From Apis mellifera (Eukaryota > Arthropoda > Insecta > Hymenoptera > Apidae), in contig NC_037638.1 in NCBI RefSeq assembly GCF_003254395.2, positions 7,923,001-7,987,000 on the forward strand: a stretch of DNA of 64,000 nt, given 5' to 3'. The notes beneath the pieces are model-generated. The model had not been told where the DNA came from, did not search any database, and worked only from the letters and a program-made list of their open reading frames with translations. Position 1 is the stretch's first letter, and every line of letters begins with the position of its first letter. Below are positions 37,004 through 49,019 of the stretch, one piece after another. A program made the position numbers and the translations under genes.

Positions 37004-39252
37004 TATTTGACAATGAAAATTAGTAAAAGCTACGTAGTTAAGGTAAAAGATTAAAACAGCTTAGTTCAGGCTTAGCGAGCCATGTTTCGTACATTTGTAG
37101 AATGTATTTGAAGAATGTCCATGGAAGTAAGTACAAGGACAGTTTCAGCTGCATTTAAATAATATTAATTTTATTGCATGGTGATTTGCAACCGTTGCCT
37201 GTATCCGTACTTTCAGTCCCTCGACATTTTCTTATTCTGCCTTGTGCAGGTAAATTTCGAAAATTTTACGACCGGGTTTGTCTAAACTCTCTGCTTCAAA
37301 GAAAAAATGTTTTATGTTGGGGAAACCTGCGCCATATTCCATAACCCGGGACCGACATCATTCAACCATCTTACCTTACCTTACTCGTGTACCTTGAAAG
37401 GTATTAAGCTGAAAACGAAGCAGCTAAATGCACTTTATTTTCGAGACAAAGCAACGAACGAGTCGCCGATAATCCTTTGCGTGAATACATCCAGCATCCC
37501 TTTGATTTCCCTTGTTTTTTAGCCTTCTGACTACAATTGTACATTTCAAACGGAATTTGTACCGCTACCGATGAATAAGTGTCGAAGGAGAAAAAGGGAA
37601 GATAAGAAAAAAAAAAAATACATAAATAGATATTTACAAAGTAACGTTTCCTGTTAGATCCTGTTTATTAAATGTTTGATGAATATTTATAAATACATTC
37701 GACATTAAAAATCAAAAGGGATGAAGTCGAATAGTGAATATGGATTTTTGATGAATACAAACTGATGATAATTTCTGATGTTAAATATATTAAAATGATA
37801 TTAAATCGCATATACAGAAAGAAGATCGGATATGCGTTTTAATATTTTTTTGCATCTTTTACATTTCTTAGTAAATGTTGCGATTAACCGCTATAGCATA
37901 AGAAATTTATATGATGCGTACGTTTACCCGCATTGAATGTGTTAAAATATTCTATGTGTAATAAATTCTAAATTTAAAAATATTAAATCCATTTTGAAGA
38001 TAAGAGAATTTTTCTTTTTACATGTTGTAATGATTTTAGAAATGTAACCATGATGGCTGTTCGAATGCTGCGAAAATTTCACCCTTTAAGAATTGATTCT
38101 ATGCTTATTTTATTTAAACTAGTATTTTTTAAAAATGTTTAAAAAAAAAATATGTTCCAATCAAAGGAAAAGGAAAGATGTAAGATAGATATGAATTAAT
38201 ATCTTTCTGGTACGTCTATGAATTGATCTAAAGGCCGGAACGAAGAGATTGTTCTTATTGATTTATATCGATATATTTTAAATTTGATCGTATATTTTGA
38301 ATCCACATACGCGAGTTACGATTTCACCATTTGGCTCCGCCTATAAAGACACATATATTAAAGCTTTTGATCCTTTTGAACATTCGTCTGAATGCAACAT
38401 CATAGGAATTTCCATGATGGGCAGTCCTAAGCTGAAGACATACCCTGGAGCAACCGGTTCGACAACTCTGAAATGAAACCGGGACTCGTCTTTCGAGTAG
38501 TATGTATATGAAAAATTAGAAACGACAGATCCAAAAATGGTAGTCCGATCTTGAATCATTGATAGGAATTTTGATGGATTATCTTTTGAAATTTATCTAT
38601 AAATTAAATATTGTTAGACGGAAATTAAATTTTCATTTATGATAAGAAGAATTTTCGTCCGGTTCCGAATCCAATAATGTTTTTCACTTATAATTTATTT
38701 TGCGATGCGAATTTTATTAATTTCAATGCAATGTCAATAGATGTAAATATTATTAATTAAATATTAATTCGTGGACTAATTCGTCCCGTGATGAAAATTA
38801 ACATGTTTTAGATTATATTTTTAAAAATAAAATTTTTCCAAATTTTTGAATTTAACGTTTTTATATTGTAAAATAATATTTATAATATATGATTTTTCGA
38901 ATATTTAAAAATCATTTATATACATAAATTAAAAAATTAATTAAATAATAAAATATAATAAGATATAAGTATTTACTTACATCATGGGACAATGTGTCTT
39001 GTAGACACACTCTCAATTTTGAATTATAAAAATTATTTGTATAAAAATATATTTATTTTTGTATAAAAATATGTAAAAGTAAAATAGAAAATAAAAAATT
39101 TATACTTTTTACAATAAAAGTTGAAACATATTACAATTTTAAAAGAAAAATAATGAATATTTAATTAGTATTTTGTATCTTGTCTGTAATCGCGCCCAGA
39201 GCAAGAATAAACAAGGAGAACGAATAATAAAAAAGGACAGAGATAGAGTAAA

Positions 39253-39751
39253 AATATTGAAATTAGCGCCATCTTCAGAGTGCCGCAAATGAAACTCAAA
39301 GATAGACAAAGAGAGCGATAGTAAGAGAAGGATAGAGATAGTTGAGAATTGACTGTCAGCACCATCTTTAGATAATTCCTAAAAGTATCATGTCAAAAGT
39401 AAGATAAGGTAGAGAATAAATAAGAATTGACATTAAGCGCCATCTTCAGATAATTCCTAAAAGTATTTCGTCAAGAGAACAAATAAGAATTGACAATAAA
39501 TGCCATCTTTTAAGAATTTCTGGAACAATAATTCCAAAGAAGTACTCTTACAATAGAAGAGATGGCACTAGCTGTTAATTCTTATTATTTCTATCCTTTT
39601 TCCACTATTTTCTGTCCTTTCTTTACGAGTTTCATTTGCGGCACTCTGAAGATGGCGCTGATTTCAATATTTTTAATATATCTCTATCTTTCTTCAATCG
39701 TTCTCTTTCCTTGTTTGTATTTGTTTCATCTGCAGTATTAAAAGATGGCGC
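39253..39751. repeat. Palindromic cluster of seven bipartite AGATGGCGC motifs
   Basis: Two 45-bp arms, 39253-39297 and 39627-39671, are inverted copies of each other with a single mismatch. Within and around them a composite unit GAATTGAC-N5-GCGCCATCTT recurs with exact 5-bp spacing. The GCCATCT words start near 39266, 39359, 39437 and 39501 in one orientation. They recur near 39560, 39650 and 39743 in the opposite one. Four are perfect GCGCCATCT/AGATGGCGC; the others differ by one or two bases. Copies at 39342-39400 and 39419-39475 share a further AGATAATTCCTAAAAGTAT block. No ORF with domains is present; the annotated-looking ORFs here are by-products of the repeats. Confidence 0.85.
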
Positions 39752-39825
39752 AAGCAGTCAATTCTTATCTTCTTCTCACTTTAACAATAAGATATTTAAT
39801 AGAGGAATTAATAAACAATTTTATA

Positions 39826-40010
39826 AAAAAAATAAATTAATTAATAAAGAGATAGATAGATAAATTTAATAATTAGATAGATAAATAAATATATAAATAT
39901 ATAAATCAATAAATAAATAGATAAAATAATAAATAAATAAATAAAGTATATGAAACAATAGTAAATAATAATAATAAATAAAAAATAAATAATAAATAAT
40001 AAATAAATTC
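39826..40010. repeat. AAAT/GATA-type low-complexity tract
   Basis: A run of AATAAATA, AGATAGATA and related tetranucleotide units immediately right of the palindromic cluster. Confidence 0.75.
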
Positions 40011-42041
40011 ATAAAAAAATATAAAAAATAGAAAAATAATATCACATAAATGTAAATATATTTTTATAATTTAATATATCAATTTTTAATTGCAATAAAT
40101 GGTTATAATCATTATTAACAATAAAAATATAAAAATTATTGAATCGTTATATTTATATAATATCCATATATTCGAAAAATTCATTTTAATATAAATGAAT
40201 ACATTTCCTTCTCGTAACGATTATTATGATTTTATATAAATACGAGGTAAGTTGCGAGAAAGTCGTCATTTGCTAACCAGCTCGCTTCTCGAATAGATCA
40301 GAATTATAATACTTTGATTAAATTTTTATAATACAAAAGATAATTTCCTATCATTTATTTTTATAATATTTATTTTAAATTAATATTTAATGATAATGTA
40401 TTTAATAATGTTATAATTATATTATATATTATTTATTAATTTTATTTTTTAATTTATATTTATTTATTACTATATTTACATATTCATTTATAAATATTAT
40501 AAATATTTATTTTTTGATTTAAATAAAACTTATAGACAAGGAAAACAAATGAAAAAGAATAGAAAAATTCTCAATTCTTATTCTATTCCTGTTCTTAAAG
40601 AAATATTTTTGATAAAGAAATAGTATTAACAATTAAATCTTATCCAATTTTTATTTGCTTTTTTTATTTATATTTGAATTCATTTATGGCACTTTAAAAA
40701 TGATAATTTTTTAGTTGATTTTAGATTTTTTAATTTGTATTCTATATCTATTTTTTTTTTTTATTATTTGCTTTTCTAATCTATGCTTGGTTTTCTATCT
40801 ATTATAAAATAATATGAAGTATAATATAGACATGATATTTTATGAAACTTTGTATCATATATTCTAAATAAAACTATCATATATTCTAAAAAAAACTAGT
40901 GATCTTGAAAAAAAATAATATATCTTATTTAATAATACATAGAAATACAAAATGAGATAGAAAACCAGAATTGGACATTAATTCGTTGAAAAAATAATTA
41001 GTTAAAAATTTCAAATAAAATTACTTATTAAAATGTTTGAATAATACTTATTCGTAACTATTATAGTTGATCCATTGTTTATATAACCTCGATTATTTGG
41101 CATTACAATTATTTGCAATTATTCGATGTTTTGACCATGAAAATGATTTGTAAAATCATTGATAAAATTGATTGATAAAATTTGATGTTTTAAATAAAGT
41201 ATAATATATTGAAGTAACTTTAATCTTAATTTCAATTATTTTGCCTATCCATTCGTCACATTCTACTTCTGGCTCGTACTTCATTACGAACTTAAATTGT
41301 TTATCAATTAATAAATAAATCAATATTTTTTATAGTATATTATAGTATATTAATTTTTGTATTTATTTGGCTCTTTTTTAAAATCTTCTCTAAAATCCTT
41401 CGAAAGTATTCTACAAATATATATATATGAGAATTATGAAAATAGCAAAGCAGTCAAATGACTTTTATATTCCTATGATAAGCAATATATATTATATATA
41501 TTCTATATATTTCTCGTTTATGATTATGATGATATATTTTGATTGATTTTTTGTGCGGTCAGAATATTTAAGAAAATTTCATTAAGTGCTAGATCTATCT
41601 TATATCTTGTCTGTGCCATTAGAATGCAAGATAAAAATATGGAATGATAAGTCTATTCTATATTTTGTCTATGCTATAAGTAATTCTAAAACATAATACA
41701 AATTTAATTTTAATTTTAAGTAATATGAGATATTGCATGAAATTTGTGTCATATTATTCCATCGAATATGTATTTTCATATTAATTTACATTAAGTTAAA
41801 AAATATTTTAAAAATTGAAAAATTAAAATTTATTGAAAATTAATTCCATCTATTATTATTAGTAGATAGTACATCGATATCAAAATTATACAATTTTCTA
41901 AACTATTTATAAAATAATTAGATTAATTAGATTATGTATAATTGTAATTAATAAATACTTTTATTTTATTTCAAATAGTAAAAAAGGGTATGTTTCTTCA
42001 TGATAAATATAAATCAAGAAAAATATTAAATATCATCAAAA
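40011..42041. other. AT-rich spacer upstream of the PRMT9-like gene
   Basis: No ORF or structured element of note. The last 100 bp probably hold the promoter and 5'UTR of the next gene, but no TATA box or initiator is convincing. Confidence 0.4.
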
Positions 42042-45000
42042 ATGCAGAAAGAATTAAATAATATAGTTGAAAAATCATTACAAAAAGCTTATGATCATGA
42101 TAGAACTGGGAATGTAGGAAAGGCATATGCATATTATACTGTTGTAGCAGAATTATGTCCTAGGAAAAGATCAGAAATTGAAGAAGCATTTGTTGATGTT
42201 CTTTGTATGTTGTTATATATATAATTGTTTTTTTTTTTAAGAAAAATTTAAAAATATTATTTTTTAGGTCAATGGGGAATTCAATTAGCAGGAGAAAATA
42301 GATTTGCAGATGTTTTTTTATGTTACAAGCGTTCATTAGATATTTATCCAAATAATTCTCGTATGTTAAATAATTTTGCAGCTCATCTTTTAAGGTAAGT
42401 AAACTCATTGTTTATGTAAATTTATTATCAGTCAATTTAAAATTGATTTTTTGATATGACAGATATCATGACCGCTAAAATTCCTTATAATGAGGAAAAA
42501 ATATATTGTTAAAGGAATAATGATCCAATAGAGGCAATAAAATTTTTAAAGAGAGCTCTGCAAGCCAATCCTAATTTTTTACCTGCTGAAAGGAACTTGC
42601 AAAATGCATTTAGCATGGCTGTAGATAGATGGCATTTTCCAATGTTAAATGATAAACATAGAAATGCTGCATTTGAATGTGTAATTCGTAAAAGAATTGC
42701 TCAAGGATATGATACTGTATTAGATGTGGGAACTGGTACAGGGTTATTAAGTCTATATGCACAAAATGCAGGTGCCAAACAAATTTATGCTTGTGAATGT
42801 TCACCAGTAATGTTAAAAATTGCAAAGAAAGTATTTGAAACAAATGATGCTGAGAACATAATATTATTACCCAAACTTTCTTCAGATCTTGTAATTCCTA
42901 CAGATATTAGAGAAAGGTTAGTTTTATAATAATAAATATAATAATAAATCATTAATATAATAAACAAAATTAAGTTTATTTTATGTATAAAAAATTTTAA
43001 TTTTATTCAAAATATTTTCTTTTTTTTAGAGTAAAATTAGTAGTTACAGAAACTTTTGATGCTGGTTTATTTGGAGAACATGTGATACCATCCATGATAA
43101 GCGTACATTTGAATGTTTTGGATAAAAATGGTATAGTGATACCAATGGGAGCTACACTCTATGTAGCTGCTGTTGAATGTGAATATATAAGAAACAAATC
43201 AGCTGTGATTTTTGATAAAATAAAACATTTTTGTCCTTTAAACTTTGATAATATATCTGTATTATTAGATGAGGAATACTATGATACAGAAAATTTAAAA
43301 AATGTGGATGTTACTTATATAGTAGAACCTACTGCTTTTTTTACTATTAATTTTAATGATTTATCAGATTTACAACAATTTAATATTGATGGCATAAAAA
43401 ACATAATAAATATAACATGTAAATGCAATGGTACTATAGATGGTTTAATAACATGGTTTAAATTACATCTTGATGAAGAAATAACAATAGATACCTCAGA
43501 AAAGAAATCATGTTGGCAAGTTGCTATTTTTCCTACAATACCAAAATTATTGAAGAAGGATGATATAATTATAATTAAAGGAGAAATGTTAAAAGGAAAA
43601 CTTAAATGTTCATATACATTGAATAATTGTCAATATGATAACTATGATTATAAATTTTTATATCGTTTACCAAAAGAAGTTGTAACATTTTTAAATGATA
43701 TTGAATATATAAAATTACTTACTGAAGTTAGTAAATCATTTGTTAACAAAGAAATACACAGTATTTTAGATACTTCTCCATTTCCTATTTATGGATTAAT
43801 ATTATTAAAAGAAAATAAATATAGTGAAGTTTTATATTATAAAAATGAAAATATAATGTTTCAACAATTTATTAAACAAATAGCAGAGCAAAATGGTTTC
43901 AAGAATAAACTATGTGTTGTATCGAAATATAATCATATTAAACATTCTTTAGATACAATATTTATTCATGATTTTGATATTAAAGGAGAATTAAAAGATT
44001 ATAATGAAGAACACAATCATGAATTTTTCAGGTAAATTTAAAAAGTATATTAATTAAATAAAACATATAATATAATTAAATAAAATATATAATTACATTT
44101 TAATTTAATTTAAAAAAGATCATAATTTAATTGAAAACATATGATATTTTTACAGATGTTTACTTAAACCAAATGGCATTTTATTACCTGAACAAATATT
44201 TTTTGTAGGCCAACTTGTATTTTCGGATGATTTGCCAAATATGGTTTATGTAGAAGACAAAAATTTACAAAATATGTCGACAATTACATTTAATACATCA
44301 AATTTTGAAAAGGTATATTTATAAAACAGATATGTTTAATTTGTTTGCTTCTATTAAATATATTAATATATCATATGATATCTAATTTAGCATACAATAA
44401 TATTTTTCTAATATATTATGTAATTTCATTATATATCATATATTATTTTTATATTATTATATATATCATATATTATTTTTATACTATTATAAATTGTTTT
44501 TAAAATTATACAATATATCAAAAAATTTTTTTTTTCAATAGTGCAAGAATTTTAAAATTTATTTGATTAAAAAATTATGAGATAAAAAATTAGAGAAATA
44601 AAAATTATGTTTATTTAATATATTGTTAATAATGTTTATTTAATATATTGATTATAAAATTATATTATTATAATATAAAAAATTATGAAAATATTTGTTA
44701 AATTAAAATATATTCATAAATTATAAAAAATATTATAAAAAATAATATGTAATTATTTTATAATTATTTTTTTTTTTTTACAGGGAATTCATAATACTTT
44801 TAATAGTACAACTTCTTATGGCATTGCACAATATATTAATGAATTTAAGGTAAAGTAAAAATTATAGTTATAAATAAGTTATAAAAAAAAATAATTAACT
44901 TATGAATAATATTTATTGTATCTATGATATTACAGATAAATCAAATTTTCGATTTGAATTCAAGTTTATATTTATATGAACCTTTATCTGATGTAAATGT

Positions 45001-45277
45001 ATTGATAGAAATGAGAGAAAATGAAGTTGCTGAACGTGTGATAAATTTTGGAAAAATTAGTGCCACTAATAATAAATTATTGCCAAATGCCTTAGTATGT
45101 TGGTATAAAGTTAGATTAACATTAAATCACAATTATGATACAAAAAGAAATGGATCATTTATGAATCATACAGCAATATTATTAGAAGATGAGTTAAAAA
45201 ATTCTATTTTACAAGGTAATGAGGTATGTATAAAAGTTCAGCAAGCTGAAGGAATAATTCGAATAAAAGTTAAATAA
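42042..45277 (+). CDS. PRMT9: PRMT9-type protein arginine methyltransferase with N-terminal TPRs
   Basis: An S-adenosylmethionine-dependent arginine methyltransferase. Human PRMT9 symmetrically dimethylates splicing factor SF3B2. Seven exons, all in phase: 42042-42204, 42268-42394, 42515-42916, 43030-44031, 44156-44312, 44784-44849, 44936-45277; 752 aa. TPR-like helices span aa 5-130 (RFADVFLCYKRSLDIYPNN and AIKFLKRALQANPNFLPAE). SAM motif I is VLDVGTGTGLLSLYA at about aa 165. The acidic loop ETFDAGLFGEH is at about aa 238, where both glutamates of the family's double-E loop fall. The C-terminal half resembles the second, degenerate methyltransferase module (around aa 500-752) and has no intact motif I. 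The TPR-plus-tandem-MTase order separates it from PRMT7. Human PRMT9 is 845 aa. It converges on the next gene with 203 bp between stop codons. Confidence 0.9.
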
Positions 45278-45480
45278 TTTAAACTACATACAAATTTATA
45301 TAATTATAATATACTTAAAATGTACATTTGTTTACATACTTCAAAAATTGAAGTACAATATAAAATAAGAATACATACAATAAAATTTATATATATATAA
45401 AAAATAAAAAATTATTTATATCAATTTATCCTATATATTTCCATAATGATATCATTAATTCTACTTTTCTAAAAATAAAA
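45278..45480. terminator. Shared 3' end of two convergent genes
   Basis: 203 bp hold both 3'UTRs. An AATAAA near 45380 suits the plus-strand gene. For the minus-strand gene the hexamer is unclear. Transcripts may overlap in their 3' ends. Confidence 0.4.
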
Positions 45481-46371
45481 TTATAATTTACTTTGCAAAT
45501 CATTAGTATTTAGAAATTTACATATATGAAATGCTATTCTTTCAGGATAATTATTATGTACATCATGATTTCCATTTACAGTAATTACAGAAATTTTATT
45601 TTTCTCACAAATATTACGAATTGTATTTAATAATTCTAATAAAAAATCTACTTGACTGGAATTATCTGCTACAATTACTAATGTTTTAGTTGCATATTTA
45701 ATAAAAAATTTTTTTTGTTGTTCTTTTGTAAAAGATGGTTTTATCATAAATCTTAATCTTGTATCACGATTATATTTGTACAAATTGTTAACTTTAGTAA
45801 CAGCACGTTTAAATACAGCTTCTGCAGCATCTAATTTTAATGTTTCTTGTCTTTTAAATTTTAAAGCATATATTATTTCATCTTTAGTATAAAGTGTTCC
45901 AGAGTCTTTAGCATAAGCATCTAGATTATATTTATCTTGAATATGAAAAACAACATTCTCAATAGGAATAGATATAAAACCATCAATTGCTATTATTTTT
46001 TCAAATCTTCCAGGATATAAAATACTGAAATATGTCCCAATATGAGCTCCAAAACTATGTCCTATATATATGCAGGTTTTCCATTTCAATGCATTTAAAA
46101 CAAGCAATATTGAATATACATAATCAAAAAAATGTAATGGTGTTCCATATGATAATGGAGATGACAACCCATGTCCTGGTAAATCTATGCTTACATATTG
46201 ATACTCTTGTGGAAGAAGTTGAACTAACCTATCAAATGATCCTGCATTATCTAAAATACCATGTACCATTAAAATTTTCTTTTCTTTCAAGGGACCATAA
46301 ACTTTGGCTGCAATATGACCCCATGGTACTGGAAACTTTATTTCTATTGATGTTTTTTGTATTTGATCCAT
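45481..46371 (-). CDS. Serine hydrolase-like protein (alpha/beta hydrolase, SERHL/kraken family)
   Basis: A predicted alpha/beta-hydrolase of 296 aa in one exon. HGILDNAGSFD (aa 38-47) gives the HG oxyanion motif. GHSFGAH (aa 104-110) carries the nucleophile Ser106 in a GxSxG elbow. A likely acid lies at IAIDG (D130) or IVADNS (D236). NGNHDVH supplies the catalytic His269. The family contains fly kraken and vertebrate SERHL2; their substrates are poorly defined, with esterase or epoxide-hydrolase-like activity assumed. The frame stays open upstream of the chosen ATG for 15 codons to a perfect acceptor (TTTTTACAG) ending at 46417, so an upstream exon exists. It may be only 5'UTR or may add a short N-terminus; I could not find it. 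No signal peptide is visible from Met1. Confidence 0.88.
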   Translation of the reverse strand: MDQIQKTSIEIKFPVPWGHIAAKVYGPLKEKKILMVHGILDNAGSFDRLVQLLPQEYQYVSIDLPGHGLSSPLSYGTPLHFFDYVYSILLVLNALKWKTCIYIGHSFGAHIGTYFSILYPGRFEKIIAIDGFISIPIENVVFHIQDKYNLDAYAKDSGTLYTKDEIIYALKFKRQETLKLDAAEAVFKRAVTKVNNLYKYNRDTRLRFMIKPSFTKEQQKKFFIKYATKTLVIVADNSSQVDFLLELLNTIRNICEKNKISVITVNGNHDVHNNYPERIAFHICKFLNTNDLQSKL

Positions 46372-46680
46372 ATTGTAATTTGAGTCAAAATAATCTTCGT
46401 TTGTTATTTTATTTTCCTGTAAAAATAAAAATTCTTTATTGAAAAAAATGAAAATATATTAATATTAATAAAATAATAATAATAATAATATTAATAAATA
46501 ATATAATTTGTTTTTTAATTATAAAATAATTAATATTACAAACGTTGTAATTATATTTGAAATAAAAACACATACATTTGAAATATAAATACGCATATTA
46601 AGAATCAAAGATTTAAAGAAAAGAAATAAAAATTTTGCAAGTCATTGTTTAAAGTGAAGATAAAATGATGATAAACTATA

Positions 46681-46742
46681 TGTGTGTGTGTGTGTGTGTG
46701 TTGTGTATGTGTATGCGCGTGTGGGTGCGTGCGTGTGATGTG
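46681..46742. repeat. (TG)n microsatellite, impure
   Basis: Ten TG units followed by TG/CG/GTGG variants, upstream of the hydrolase gene. Confidence 0.9.
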
Positions 46743-47736
46743 TATTAATACATAAATTATTACTACTAATCTAATTTTATATATATATTATCTATATATC
46801 GATTAATAAATCGAATCTTCAGAGCTTAACAAAATAGCTTGATAGATATTGCAATTTTAATTATTGAATAACAAAATATCAATATTAAAATACAAAATAT
46901 TTATAAAATATATCAATTTTTATCGACATAAATTTTACTATATATTTAACTTTCATGAAAATGACTTATATTTGTGTCAATTTATATTTATATTAAAAAA
47001 CAAATAATTCCACGAAGTTTGTGAAAATGTAATTTTTCATTTTATATCTCAGAATTTTAAAAACTATCGTAATTTTTTTAAATTTTGGTTATATAATTTT
47101 ACATTCGATAATTTATTGTGTTAAATAATGTATATAATAAAAAAATATAATTATATTTTTATATAAATTTATGTAGCAATATACGTATATCAATTTCTAT
47201 AAAAAAAAACGATTATTTTTCAATTATATATTTCTAATATATTATGATTTTGAAAAAATTAAAATCAAACGTTATAATGTTTCTTTTCAACACTAAACTC
47301 TTATATAACTTCTTTTTAAATATTTATAGATTTTTATATGTAGAATCCGAAAATTAAAGCATTCATTGTCTAAATTTAATGATTTAAAAGTTATTTACAT
47401 GTAAAGTGAATTATATAATATATTAAATTTTTTAATCAATTTGATCCATAATTTAATAAAAATCTCAGTGCACAATTAAAAAATTCCATATGATGCAATT
47501 AGTATTATAATATATAATTATTTAATCAATAAAAAATATACTATCATAAATCACAAATATACAAATACATGCAAATATATACAAATTTATTGTTAATTTA
47601 ATATAAATTAAATTAAAATTTAATTCTCAATCATTGTAAAATGGTAATAGAAGAACATAATTTAATATGAATTGGTGATAATATATTTTGAATTTTTTAT
47701 TTAAATGAATTTGAATTTGATATGTGACTTCTATTG

Positions 47737-47865
47737 TTTAATCATACAATAGATAAAATTCCAATATGAAATTATATAAATTGTAAAAGTTTTTTTACAA
47801 ATATAAATAAAATTTTTACAATTTATATAATTTCATATTAGAATTTTATTTAATATATGATTAAA
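47737..47865. repeat. Long imperfect inverted repeat (about 54-bp arms)
   Basis: Left arm 47737-47790 and right arm 47812-47865 pair over about 54 bp with a few mismatches, separated by a loop of about 20 bp. The inner 25-30 bp (ATATGAAATTATATAAATT and its complement) are nearly perfect. The form suits a small MITE-like element or a hairpin RNA precursor. The high AT content makes extra pairing cheap, but a 54-bp arm is beyond simple chance. Confidence 0.6.
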
Positions 47866-49019
47866 TGGAAATTTTCAAATTTTTTACAAATAATTTTTAA
47901 ATTATTGAGTTATATATTAACTTTTTTAACTATTATTTTTGAATTTTGGATATTAAAATTTATAAAAACATAAAAAAATTCAAAAATTTTTATGACTTTT
48001 TCTAAAATTTGATTAAATTATATATATAATAATAATAATAATTATAATAATAATAAATGATTTTATGTAAGATTTAATGTATTAAATAGTTTTATGAAAT
48101 ATTCAAAATTAAATAGCATGATAAACAAAGATACTTAAATTAATACGCAAATAAGCAAATTAAATAGAAATAAATTATATTTTGAATAATAAATTAAACT
48201 TTTTTATTTTTAATATAAAAAAACTTAGATATAATTATACATTTTTAGAAAAAGATAATATTTATATGTGTAGTATTTAATGTGACTAATTTTTTCAAAA
48301 ATAAATCATATAATAATGAATAGTTTATTAACTTTTATTATAATAACAGTTATTTTTTATATCTTCTAAAGGAAGATAATATCATTTAATCGCATAAACT
48401 AAATGAATGGAATTCTGAAGAGAAAATGGAAACAAAAATTTTTAATCTGTTTTGGTATGATAAAAATTATAATAATATTATTTCTTAAAACTATTTATAA
48501 ATTATAAATTGTATACATTTAAAATAATTAAGAATAAATTTGATTAGATTTATTATAAACTAATTTTATTATTATATCTTTAAATCATATTTATTTGAAT
48601 TTGTTGTTTTTATAAATAATATTATAAAATGAAAAAAAAATATATTTAATTTTAGAAAACAATACAACTTTAAAACAAAATTTTTTCTTCTATTAAATGT
48701 TATATAATCATGTAAATAATAATGAAATTACAATTTAATATTAATATTAATATTATTAATATATATTATAGTAATAAAATTATTTTAATATTTTTTTCTA
48801 AAATAGAATATATACTTAAATTATTAAATTATTAGATTTTAATTTAGATTATATGATTTAATATTGATGTAAATAATTAATAATTATATTTAAATTTATT
48901 AATTTTAAATTAAATAATTGTTATATATTTGTGTGATATATTTTGGTCATATCTTTTCCTTAGATTCTTCATATTAGATTTCTGATATGAAATAATAAGA
49001 AGTGAAGAATTAAAATTTC

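Larger units (their letters stand above)
28991..39240. other. Long gene-poor spacer upstream of caudal
   Basis: 10 kb with no supportable protein gene. Balanced-composition islands: about 31380-31690 (with a 70-bp pyrimidine tract at 31542-31612), 33960-34500, 34900-35170, 35690-35930, 37040-37560 and 38220-38560. Their ORFs are short and mutually overlapping. Simple sequences: A25 at 32562-32586 and a polypurine tract at 36930-37003. The islands are likely cis-regulatory DNA of caudal, given the distance to other genes. That is inference. Confidence 0.45.
46420..49019. other. Spacer between two divergent genes
   Basis: Very AT-rich. It contains a TG/TGCG microsatellite (46681-46742) and one long hairpin (47737-47865). 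The promoter of the hydrolase gene should lie at its left end, but no signal could be fixed. No ORF is worth reporting. Confidence 0.45.

Noticed and set aside
37307..37522. 71-codon ORF near 37.4 kb
   Set aside because: No recognisable domain; CTTAC repeats and island composition explain the open frame.
39165..39863. ORFs on both strands at the palindromic cluster
   Set aside because: They arise from the inverted repeats themselves, and the two products are partly complementary readings of the same arms.
42160..42967. Minus-strand ORFs opposite PRMT9 exons
   Set aside because: Shadows of the clear plus-strand coding exons.
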